A program made the position numbers and the translations under genes. Below, piece by piece: positions 23,399 to 36,200 of a DNA stretch of 64,000 nucleotides (within the stretch, counting starts at the first letter, position 1; every line of letters begins with the position of its first letter). The notes under the pieces were generated by a model that saw only the letters and a list, made by a program, of their open reading frames with translations, did no database searches and was not told the DNA's origin. This DNA comes from Apostichopus japonicus (Eukaryota; Echinodermata; Holothuroidea; Aspidochirotida; Stichopodidae): positions 5,467,999-5,531,998 of the forward strand of contig NC_092565.1 of assembly GCF_037975245.1 (NCBI RefSeq). Reading direction: 5' to 3'.

Positions 23399-26300
23399 AT
23401 GGCTTCATCGAACTCTCCTGCAGGTGAAGGTAATATGTCTCGTTAACTTCCAGAATAGAGCCAGTGTTATACATATAAATGTTAGATTTTATAACGTAAA
23501 TTGAACTTAACAATTATACTGTACATAGGCATATCCAATAAACTAATAAAACGATAACATACACCGTATTACACGTTAGGCCTAGGATAGGCTGGCACTA
23601 TGTTAACTAGATAAAAGCTAGGCTGTATGTACTTACAAGTTACACTTACAGTAAGATAACTGTGGTCTGTAGGCCCAGGCCTACACATAGGGTTCACTTA
23701 GCAATAACAGTGTTTATTGTTAAGTTGATTAGCTTGCTTCTAGACGTACGGGTGTTATTTTCATCAAAGTTGATTGTCAGACTGGTAAGTACTTGGTATT
23801 GCCAATAATCTTAGATTAACTTAACTTGGCCCTTGAGAGGAACTCAATTTCACACCCTATTTTATTGCACTGAAATAATTTTGAGATTGAAGCTGCCTTC
23901 TGGATAGTAAAATAAAATATTCATTTATGACTGATATTATTACAGACGGGAGTCCTCGCCACAGGAGGGCTCGCAACGATATGTTGAAGATGTACTACAA
24001 TATGAATCAGGAGGATGTTGGTGGGCTAAACAGTGATCCTACCGACATCAATGGGGCAAACTTTGACCCACAGATTTACCTCTCAAAAGTGATGAAGGAG
24101 AAGAGGCTAAACGAACTTATAGACAAAGAAGCGGAAATGGTCAAACGTAAGTGAATTTCATTCTTTGAACGCACTATGTTGAAAAGTTGTTTCATTAACA
24201 AAGTTTTGAAATAATATCAAAATCTTGACAATGTCTATATCTATTTGCCTGTTGGCTCAGGGAATCACCATCCAAAAAACTTAATAGAAATTAATCAAAT
24301 AAGGTAATGACTACAGGTTACACGGTTAATATTGATAATTAATAGCAGTGCACATTGCAATAACAAATATTGTGAAAAGAGAAGAACCAAAAGTTTTGTT
24401 CAACCACAGTGTGTACTATTTCATTCTTGACACTCACAAACACATGAGTTCCAGCCACTGTGAGAAAAATATAATAATTCATAACTAATGAAGCTCCCAT
24501 GGTGAGGCTACTGTAGACTTTCTAAGATTACTGTGACTGACTGATTTTACATAGCGTATATACAGTATACTTTGCATTAGAATCAGGGCAGACGCTGCCA
24601 TTTCCATTGTCTTGGATAAATTACTTCACTCCTCTGTCTCCTCACAACAACTGCACTATGGTTCTACTATGGGATCTACAACACTTGGTAGCTTTTAGCA
24701 CTGCCTAGTGCCTACCCTTATCTTGGTGACCTGTGGAAGATATTTTCTATTTTTAAACATTTATTTTAGTAAGCCATTCATTCCTCGCCCATCAGAAAGA
24801 CCAAACCACATGAGGAATACACAAAGTATCCTATTCTCTAAGAGCATTTTGGGGAATTCCATTTTTCATTGCTTGTTTTGTGTTTGTTTTGGCTTTCTCG
24901 TTTTCATGTGTATGTTTAATCTGATGGAAAGTGGATTATGCTTTTCAGGGCATAATTTAATTATTGCATGACAAAATGCAATGCAAAGTGGTTACATTTT
25001 TTTATTGAGCTATAAATCTTCCAAAGATGTATAGCACTTATTCACACAGAAACCGTAGCATTTTAAAGAATTAGAGCCCTCAAGATGCTACACAACATTT
25101 GAACACGAAATTATTCTGTGTTTGTATGTATTTTGTACGAATGAAACTTAACTACAGCATGCCACCTCTGAAAAGTCTCTGAATTGGTTCAGTAAACACA
25201 AAATTCCCTCTGAATGTTTGGAGTTCTGTGAGGCATTTGAAATGACAGATTTTTGTTCATTGGATAGAAACTAAATCATTTTTTTTATATGGTGATAGCC
25301 AGCTAGTTTTCCTCTGGTTTTCCTTGTTAATTCTGTATCAAAGTATAAAAACAGAATAAAAAATTAAAGAGTTATTTGGTAAAAAGTATCCTTAGGAATA
25401 TTGAGGTTCAGTAGCTTGCACTACACATTCACATTTTCATGCACATTTTCATCTTTTTGCCTTTCTTTAGAAATACGTTCTCTGGACAGTGACATGCAGA
25501 CACTTGTGTATGAAAACTACAATAAGTTCATCAGTGCAACGGACACAATAAGGAAGGTTTGTGAATTTCTTTCAAGGATAACATTGTTGTTTTTTTGTTT
25601 TATATACAAAAAGACCAAAAGAAAACAGAAAAACTGTTTGTAAACTGGAGAGGATGAAGGTGATCTCTGGAAAGGCTGGTACATTGCAAAAAAAGAAAAA
25701 AAAGAAAAGTGTTTTTGAATGAAATGCCAATCTAAGAGTACATTATCAGCTCATTAAACTTTGCATATGTTTCCATATATATGTATATCCATAAATATAT
25801 GTATATCCATACGTGTATCCATGTATCCATAAATGTATATCCACATATATGTATCCATATACATGTATATCTTTATATATATATATATTCATATATGCAT
25901 CCAAATATATATGTGTATGTATCCATGTATATATATATCCATATGTATTACAAGGAGAAATAATCAAGAACATATTCAAGAATAGAAAAGAACATATCAA
26001 ATACTCAAATTCATAAGAAACAGATAAGAAATTAAGAAATAAGAAAACGAAATAAGAAATAAATAAACAATCAAGAAATAATCAAGAACATATATAGAGT
26101 AGAAGATTTTACAAAAAGATTGTGAAATGAAGCTTTTCTGCCGTAAGGACCAGACCAGCTGCAGTTGTCTAGTTCCTGAGAATGGACAAGAATAATCTTG
26201 TCTTTCTTATAAATTGTCACGTTGTGTGACATTGGTAATGTACCTTTCAACAGGAATTTAGTCTATCGTCCTTGACACCAATGTCTTCTGCCAATCTTAC

Positions 26301-27236
26301 AATCTATTTTTGTTTGTTTGTGATATTTACTTCAGATGAAAACAGACTTCCGCCGCATGGAGGAAGAGATGGATCGATTGGCTACAAACATGGATTCCAT
26401 CGCTGATTTCAGCGCTAAGATCAGCTGCACGCTACAGGAGAGGCGAGAGCAGATCTCTCGACTTAGTGGAACTCACTCCCTCTTGAAGAAGGTATTCAGG
26501 GAACCTCCGTTAAATCAGGAAATAAATTTTTCTGCAATGAAAATGATACCGATAGGTGTAGCAGTTTCTGTACCCAGAACAAAGTAGTTTTTTGTTAGAT
26601 GTACCTAACCCTGTCTTATTTGCTTTATAAGTATTGGAGTGAAATTGTCACTGGCACCAGATTCTCAATCATAATAGCTCATTAATTGATATCTTTTTTG
26701 GTGGAGATGACAAGGAAGAGAAAAATATGCATATCAGTACACTCAACACTGGGTGGAGTAGCAAGAACCAAGGGCCCCTACCAAAATTTTTCATTATCAT
26801 GACTTTCAGGCACATGGCCAGTTCAGCACATTTGATCATTGGTCTGCCAGTCTCCACTCCTCACTCCCCTCATCCCCACACTCCTTTCCCTTCTCCCAAA
26901 ACCCCTTTGAATCTAGTCAGTTCTCAAACAATACCAGGTACTTGCACTACAAATAAAGTAGGTTATTTCATTTGGACAATTAACATACTGTATCGGTTTT
27001 AATTATGGGTCTACATTATTCATATCTTCTAGCATTAAGAACTCCCGAGGTCTGTGTCCCCTTTCAGCTTATTTCAGCTTTCAGCTTATTGGATGCTACT
27101 CTGTAATGTGAAACACTAAACATATTTTTTTTCTGTTTCTTCTTCTTCTTCTTTTTCAACAGCTTCAGTTCCTGTTTGAACTGCCTGCCAGGCTAAAGAA
27201 ATGCATTGAAATGAGAGCGTATGGCCAAGCAGTCAG
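23399..27236 (+). CDS. VPS51: VPS51 exons 1-5: N-terminal region and first coiled coil
   Basis: Residues 1-180. A short Ser/Pro/Arg-rich start is followed by [12 protein letters not shown], equivalent to the vertebrate MLKLYY segment that in Vps51 proteins lies in the SNARE-binding N-terminal region. Then come [16 protein letters not shown] and the very conserved coiled-coil segment encoded by exons 3-5, ending [20 protein letters not shown]. Exon 1 has two overlapping donors six bases apart (after 23423 or 23429), both in the same phase; using the second adds two residues (Gly-Glu). Intron 2 (24147-25470) holds nothing recognisable. Confidence 0.93.
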
Positions 27237-30200
27237 GTAAGCGTTCCTAGCAGACTTGCTTTAAAATTCTTTTACCTCTCTCATGCAGGACACCGTTCAT
27301 CAAATTCTTGTTCACTTCCCCCACCCCCTTCTCCCCCCATACACACCCATTTTTTCTGAAAACCTGAAATATGTTTCTAAGCTGTCCAAAGCTGTCTTCA
27401 AATATGTCAAAAACAATTAAAGTAAGAAACAGGATTATTGGAGGGGGGGGGGGGGCCGGCGGGCACACTAGAGATGAAAGGTCCTCTAGAGACAAACAAA
27501 GTCAGGATAATTATGGACTACATAAATTGCTGTCGTGATAGAATGTGTAAAACCTGTTCTTTTTTTCAACAGTACTGTTGAAGTGCTTTGAACAGTTATT
27601 CTTCTGTGAGCACAAATATTTGTATAACATTTACAGCATGGTAGGCTACATGTTAAACTGACTTGTAGTGCAAATACAAACAGTGTACGTCCATGTTACA
27701 AGTAGAATTCCCCTTGGGGTGAGTACGAGTACACGAACAAGGCTCAGATCATGATATCCATTACCAATCCTTGCACTAGCAAAGGATTCCCCTGGCATGA
27801 TTACGAGTACAAATTCCGAATACGGGGATCTGATTACGAGAGAATATTTGTGCGAATACCGCGGTGAGTCTGATATGCATTATTATGCAAATTAGGAGGG
27901 ATCATCTGGATCCAATAGCATAGATCCAGATCAAACCGATCTCTTCTGTTCAAGTGTCTTGCGTTTCGTCCTCTTGTTTCCTTTCCAAAGCTATTACTGG
28001 AAACATTTTCATTTTCACCTCCTTTTCACGAGTGCCTTAGTCTCCAACCTTTCAATTCTGTTCTGTGTTTCCTCTACCCGGTTTTCTCCCTCTAAAATCT
28101 AACCGCGTTGTCATTCTGTGTATGTCATTAATGAGTTTGTAGCCTCTATCCAACTTGCATTCGTAATAAAATGTGTGTTGATCTTAACGTCAGTCATTTT
28201 ACACTTTTTAATCGATTATTGATGATAGTTCCATATCAGCCACCCCTGTGTGATATATGCAGTGGTCAATATTAGTTACCCAGGATGTTTAGGGTGGGTG
28301 GCAGTGTCCCATGTGTACTTAAGAAGTTTGTTGTTTACTTTAGGTGTTTACTCAGTGAACCTATGGTGTTGTAACAGTTTTATAATGATGGGGAAAGGGT
28401 TTGTAGGTTGAGCAATCTTCAAGGATTCCTATTTAAGGTGCGTCGTTGATAGAGTCAGACTTGACTATTTATTTCCGGGTGACCGTAGTTATCTGGTCTT
28501 GCCGTTCCTTAAACTGCACTATATAAGAGACTTACGACACAAGATCTCTTCTTGTTCCTCGTGTATTGTCGGCATGTAGACAGCTGTGGGTGTTGGGCCC
28601 ACCGAGTGAAGCTGCCGTGATCGGTGAGTCTTCCTCGTTTGTCATGAGAGCAATTTATAACTAGTCGTAGGATGTGTTTAGAGGTGGTTTTGTTGTGGGT
28701 AGAGTTGTAGTGGGTATAATTTATGTTAGTTATTCTCTGACACAGTCGATGAGTCAACTGTAGCCCTCGTCATTAGTACTGTAGAGCAATAGGTGTAGGC
28801 CATGGGATTGTTGTCGTTGTGTGTCAGGCTCTTTCAGCAGCGGCTGGTGGTGTCCACTTTTGGAATTGGTGGCGCTATTTCAGACTGGTAGACTAGCTTA
28901 GCCTTAGCACTGGGTTACTGAATGGGCAATTGCACCGGCTCACAACATTAGTGTCTCAAATTGCCAAAAGTTGCATCAAAAGCCTTCACACTGGATAAAT
29001 AATCAGATAATACATACCCAAATAGTCCCAATGATAATCCTTAACTAAATATACATTGCTTAGTTTAAAAAGTAAGGGTAACCTCCTAACCTTACCATAC
29101 TTAACTTACCTTACCTTACCATACCTTACCTATCTTACCATACCTTACCAAACCTTACCATATCTTACCATACCTTACCTACCTTACCATACCTTACCTT
29201 ACCTGAGACATTACCATACCTTACCTTACCTAAGAAATTACCTAACCCTACCTTACCTACCTTACCTTACCATACCTTACCAAACCTTACCTACCTTACC
29301 ATACCTTACCTTACCTAAGACATTACCTTACCATACCATAACTTACCTTACCATACCTTACCTTACCTAAGACATTACTGTACCCTACCTTACCTTACCA
29401 TAACTTACCAAACCTTACCTTACCTAAGACATTACCTTACCCTTCCTTACCTTACCATAACTTACCATACCTTACCTTACCAATGACATTACCTTACCCT
29501 TCCTTACCATACCTTACCATACGATACCTTAACATACCATACCTTACCTAAGACATTACTTTAGTAACTTTACCCTACCTTGCCTACCATACCTATTCTT
29601 CCTCAGTACTATCCATTTCCTCTCAATTTTCCCTTTCGTTTTCTCTTCCTGTTAGATAAATTAGACTAAAGAGAAACTTGGAGGATAACATGCGTGGTTC
29701 AATCCTAGTTAGCTCTCTTTGAGTACGTAAATCGATAAAATTCAGACTGTCTCTGTGGTTTCATCTCCCATGCAGGTACTATGTGAAGACCAGAGGTGTT
29801 TTGGAGCAGTATCAACATATGCCGTCATTCAGTAGCATCCATAGAGATTGCAAGGGAATAGTTGAAGAACTCAGAACCAAGCTGAGGGAGAAATTTAGCA
29901 ACAAAGAGGTATGTCCAGTAATTTGATTGCTAATGAACTGTTAAATTTCAAAGGAGCTTTACCCTTCACTAATGATGCATAGAACACTGATGGGGAAAAC
30001 TGTGAACAAAGTTTGTCAGAGCCAATACATATTATATACATATATATATATATATATATATGTTGTTTGTTTTTAATGTAGTCGGATTCCTGTTTATAGC
30101 TAATTTGTTTATTCTTTTTGAAGTAAATTTTAAACAGGACTATCACACTTATGTCCAGAGCTACTTGCCTTTGATAGTACTGTAGTGGGTAGGAGAACCC

Positions 30201-33200
30201 TGGAAATGGATGGATGGAAGAATTAATGGATGAACTAATGGATAGATGGATGAATTTCAAGGAGGAATATTGAAGGATTCATAGATGAAAATAATAAATT
30301 GATGGATGGATGAATCAGTTAATAGATAATATGGAAGGAATCATAGATGGCTTTATAGATGGCTGGATGAACCAGTGGATGGAAGGATTGATATGTGTTT
30401 GTATGGATGAATGGTTGGAGAGGTAAATATTTGAAGGATTCCTAGATGAATAAATAAGAAGATGGATGGATGAATCAATGAATGGAAGGATTGATATGTG
30501 TTTGTATGAATGAATGGTTGGATAGGTGAATATTTGAAGGATTCCTAGATGAATAAATAAGTAGATGCTAGGTGAATCAATGGGTGGATGTACACTGAAG
30601 GAGTGATACATGTTTGTATGGATGAATGGTTGGATGGATAAATATTGAAAGCTTCATAGATGAATAAATTAATTGGGGTGGATGGATGAGTCAGCTGATG
30701 GTTGAATGGATAGTATGGAAGGAACCAATAGATACATGAGTAAATGGATGGGTAGATGCATCAATGCATGAATATGGAAGGATTCATAGATAGATGAAAT
30801 GAATGGAAGGATGGATGAATGAATAGAGATTATGTGGAGAAAATACCAAAGAAGTTTTGGATGTTACTGCAATTGGACACTGTATTTAGCATCATCATAG
30901 AATTTGTGTTCATTGATTGAAAGCTGATTAATTTTAATCTGTTCAGTCTCTGCAGAAGATCCTGCTAGGATTGAAACATCAGGCCCACTTACTTTCACAA
31001 ATTTTCTTACACAGGCTCTTTAGTGGATTAGCAGTTTGCTAGCAGTTTTTATTTTATTTTAATTTTAATTTTAATCTTAGAAAATATTGATCTACAAAAC
31101 TCAACTAGAGGACTTTTTACTCTTTTGGTTTAGCACTTGCATCGATAGCTGGGCAGCAAGCAATGAGATGTTTGATATAAAATTAAAAACTTTAAAATCC
31201 AAGGATTTCTTCCTTTCTTACAGTCCAGTGCAAGAGAACTAGCAGAGTGTGTTGACCTGCTACTGCAACTAAAGGAACCACCAGACCAGCTTTGTGATGA
31301 ATTTCTCTCACAGTGAGTTGAAAGAAAATGAAATAACTTTTGTTTTTGAAGTAAAAGCATTACTTCTTCATATCTATTTCTTAACTTTTTAAAGCCAATC
31401 CAGATTTCATGGCTTATTTCTCATCAAATGGAATGGAGATTTAACTTTCGCATGAATAAAAATTGGACATAACAAAAACTCACACCACTTCCCACCCTCT
31501 ACTTTCCTACCACCCACATCACCCCCACGACATCTCCAAAAAACAAATAAAAATAGAAAACCAAACAACTGGGTGTTGGTATCATTCAGCTTTTGTGTTC
31601 ATTCAGTATTTGAGCATATTCTGAAGGGTGTTCCTTCTGTCTCATTTTTGCCCACATGAAATATAGAAAAAAATTCCTGGTAAAACATTCATCTTTTCCC
31701 TACGGGTTCTGTTCCAACTGCGTTCATTTAATAATAGTCGTTATCCAAAATGTCGGGCAGGGTTTCATGTATGTTACTCTGTCTCATCCAAGCGTATATC
31801 AAATAGTTGAAAATTATTCACCGTTGATTCGTGCATCAATGTTGTTGTTCTGCTAGATTTTGCATTCGCTATTGGTGTTCATAATGAGACCAATGAAAAG
31901 GAAAAAGAAAGGAAGAAATTACATACTCTTGTAATATTCCAACATTAATACTATTTTTTCCATCATAAATATGCATCACATACTGCAAACACTATAGTTT
32001 CTGTTCCATTTCATTTGAATAAATTTACGGAAAAGAAAGGAAGCTTCAAATGGTACAAGCTGCTTAAACGTTGAGTACTCCATAACTCCCATACTCGCTT
32101 CTCTCCCCCATTCCTCTTGCAGCGCATCTCAAAAGTTGGACGAAGATCTCGAGGTGATGCAGTCCCAGATAAGACTTCACCAGAGTCCGGCAGACGACGT
32201 GGTGGAGTCGGACCAAGTCGAAGCGGACATCAGTCCCGCCGAAAGGTTCCTGAAAAACTTGCCAGTGGTAAGTCCATCTGACCGGATCTCCCGTTTGCTA
32301 AGTCTCACATAGTAACTGATACGCAAGCATTTTACATTGTATTGGTCATATCTGCCGATACTATCCTCGACCATCAAAGGTATTGTCCAGGGTGAAAAAT
32401 TATCTTTGACTGGTGGAAGAGAAACATGTATTCTATTTCATCCTAGGTAGAAAATTTGCATTCAATTCCTACATAACATTTTGGACATAACAACATTTGA
32501 AGTTTACAAAAAGGTTTTTGTTCCAAAAGTGAACTTGAAGCAAACAGGTGTGATGTCATGGATGCACACTGACACACTTGATTCATGGTTTTCTTTGAAA
32601 ATGTACATCCAATCATCTTTCGTTGAAATTTGGATGAATTTTAAACAAATGGATACAATACAGTCACTGCCGGTATTGTACTCTTCCCGAAGTTTTAAAC
32701 TGAAAAACTGTCAGACACAGTTATCGGCTTCGAGCACAACAGTTCACTAGTTTGGGATGTGGTCTTGACATGGAGTGGTTATGACAGTCAAATGGTTTAT
32801 TGTCAATTCTTTTGCTGCTGGTAATTTCCTCTTAAGCAAACTTATACCACTGTCTGTCTGTCTGTCTTCTAGTCACAGACAATGAGATTAACAGTGAAGA
32901 ATGTTGACGAAACAGAACACTGGAATGTTGTTGCGGGAGGAACATACCCCTACAACCAGGACTTTCTTGCCGATTTACTACAGCTACAGTGTTCTCTTAA
33001 ACATCTTTCACAGCATGTCATATTTTAAACATTTGGTTAATTTTTCTGTTACTTCTGCAGGATATCTTGGAGTTTGTGGATAGCAGTTGTAACGGCTTTC
33101 TAAGTGACATCTGTCTAGTCATCTCATCTTACAAAGACCTCTTCGTTCACAGGCAATCCATCCAGTGAGTATTTTTGAAAACTTTTATCTCGTTTTGTCT

Positions 33201-36200
33201 TTTGAAGTTATTACATTTTGCAGGTCCTATTCTACTTTGTCGGTATTTTAACTTATCGTCTTAGATACGACAATATAATTGTTGAATATATCTGCAAACC
33301 TTCTTTGTCAATGTGTCCAAAAGATAAAAGGCATTCAAACAAACAGACGTAATGCCAAAGACTACCTTAGTGTCCACAGCAACAACAAAAAATTACTGCA
33401 AAATGTTCAAGTTTGCCTTAATTTTGAGTCCACAATGAGTTTTCGTTTTGTGAAACAATTTTTTTTTTTTTTGGCAGGATGATAGATTTGATGGGTGATA
33501 ATGTATATGTTAATAGGTGGGTGGGTGAGTGAGTGAGTGTGAGTGAGTGAGTGAGTGTGAGTGAGTGAGTGAGTGCATGAGTGAGTGAGTAACTGAGTGA
33601 GTGAGAGTGACTGAGTGAGTGAGTAACTGAGTGAGAGTGACTGAGTTAGTGTGTGAGTTAGTGTGTGAGTGAAAGTGACTGAGTGAGTGAGTTAGTGAGT
33701 GAGTGTGAGTGAGTGAGTGCATGCATGAGTGAGTGAGTTAGTGTGTGAGTTACTGTGTGAGTGAAAGTGACTGAGTGAGTGAGTTAGTTAGTGAGTGAGT
33801 GAGTGTGAGTGAGTGAGTGAGTGAGTGCATGCATGAGTGAGTGAGTGAGTGAGAGTGACTGAATGAGTGAGTGACTGAGTGAGTGAGTGAGAGTGACTGA
33901 GTGAGTGAGTTAGTGTGTGAGTGAAAGTGACTGAGTGAGTGAGAGTGACTGAATGAGTGAGTGACTGAGTGAGTGAGTGAGTGAGTGACTGAGTGAGTGA
34001 GTTAGTGTGTGAGTGAAAGTGACTGAGTGAGTGAGTGATTGGGTTGGTGGGTGGTAGGGTGGGTGGAAACTTGGATGATTTGGAAGATAGATATTTCAGG
34101 GGACAAATTATGAACTAGAGAGAATTCATAAATAGGTTGCTTTTCTTTCCATCCCATGTTTCAGTTAAACTTTGTCTCTTCTTTACTATTTTCTGTGCAG
34201 TACAAGTGATCACAATCACGAAAGCTTAGAGGAAGTGGCTAATAATAAACTAGGAGAGTTTGTTCTGGTTAGAATGGCGCAGTACTTCCAGTGTCTGGAA
34301 CAACGTGTCCAAGCTGAGGTTGGTCTACATTAATTGTATTAAGTCAATCGGGTATTTTTCTCATCACCATAGATGGATAGGTAACAGTATAAGTATCATG
34401 TAGCATTTTTCCTGACTGACTTTTTTTGTACGTAGAAGAAGAAGAAGATTCTGGTCAATTAGAAATTTCTTCAACAGTCAGATATTAATGTCAAGAGTTG
34501 TTGATTGAAATTGAAAGTATATATAGATGCTTCCTTTACGTCTAGGTGTTACCTATTTGATGCATCATTAAATAGAGGGCTTCTGTTGCCTAGAGGTTGC
34601 AGTTGGCTGAATGTCAATATTTTGCATGAAACATGTTGTTAAGGCTTTGTTAGATTAAAACTGAGATTGAAAAAAAGTGGTTACAATTTGAGTAACGAAC
34701 ACGGCAACTACAGTGTCTATCAGTGCAGCTGCATATGGATAACACAGTACGGGAAGTTAGGTGATATACAAAATTATCCTACACCGCCATACTACTGCTG
34801 CTAAGAGTTTAACACTGTCAGTGTTTGTTGTTGTGTGTAAGCCTAACAATAAGGTCTAATGTTATAACGCAAGGTTAGGCTGCTGAGATTATTGAAGCCT
34901 GCTCTTTAAATAGAGGATAATGTTATGGATTGGAAGAAAATGCGTGTTACGAAAGCAATGCAATAATTTGAAAAATAAACATGTAGATTCAGTGGTATTA
35001 TCAGTGTAACATGTTTGGATAGGAGGATGTGGTTATGACTTCAAGTGTTACAGTATAGGACCTAATTTAGCCTACATGTATGTAACTTGGACAGTACACC
35101 CCCATGCAACCCTAGTCATGCCCTAGTCTCTGAGATTGGCAGAGTCACTTTCTTCCAAGCAGCTCAAAGTTATCTGTCCCCCTCACCCCACAGAATGGTA
35201 CCCTAGTTGTTTGATATTCATATTTCAAAATTAAGGTAGGCCTACTTTACAAAGTGTTCATAATTATCTGAGGAAGAAGAAGGTATTCTCCACTGTTTGG
35301 ATTGTTGAGCATGTGTTTGTTATACTCTGTGACAAGTCAACAGTATATTTTGTGCCAATCTGCAATTCGGCAGTTGGTCAATATGTTGCAAACATGACCA
35401 GCATCTTTAGCACGAGCGAGACCCATAAACTTCAAACGAGAATCAGTTTGCATTTTTATTTTCACATTTACCATTTCTGTTTGTCTGGGGATGCTGTGAT
35501 AACAAGCCCGCCAAAATTTTTGTTTTTCCATCCGTTTATCTCTGATATCTTTTCATCACCATGATCAGGGTGAATCAACTTTGAGTGTACTTTTCCAATA
35601 TCTGACAAATTTGTCATCAATAGTACAATTTTTTAAAGCTTAAATTTCAATATCATAAAAAAGCAAAATTCAAATCTATCTTTTTGAGATGATAAATCTT
35701 TTCAGTGAACTGTGACATTGGTTGAAGGTTCTGGGTAGAAAAAACAACAATAAAAAAAACGGTGATTTCTGTCCTATTAGTGTTGAGGTTGTGACATGTT
35801 TTTTTTTATAAAAGCTAGCTTGTACTAAGAAGGTTTTTACAGAAACGTGAAAATAATGAGAGACTGTGATACAGTTTTTTTTCTGTTGGTCCTTCAGTGG
35901 GGTAAGATTTTAGTGCAATTAGGGCTGCTGGTTTAACAGCATTTATAAGAGTATCAACTAAGCCCAGGTCGTGTCTTGACCACACTATTAAGGAAAATAA
36001 AGGTTGCAGACTTTGTACCTCTCATCTCAAAGACAGAAACATTCCACTCTGTTTTGTATTTTTATTTGTAAATCATCAGAAAAGCTCTTTTAAGCAATCC
36101 CAAACATTTTAATGCAAGGTAATCTTTGCAAAAAGATTTCATGCTCTTTCATATTTTGCCCCCTCTGCCTCTTAAATTTGTCTGTGATGGGAAATGTATA

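Noticed and set aside
29056-29370. 104-codon frame of LPYLT-type repeats
   Set aside because: Translation of the CCTTA satellite.
29076-29598. Interstitial telomere repeat
   Set aside because: The unit is CCTTA/TTACC, not TTAGGG or its complement.
32901-33083. 60-codon frame upstream of VPS51 exon 9 as a longer exon
   Set aside because: It includes intron sequence and the acceptor; exon 9 joins exon 8 in phase at 33061 with family homology starting there.
33510-33722. Minus-strand frame of HSLTHS repeats
   Set aside because: Translation of the GTGA satellite.
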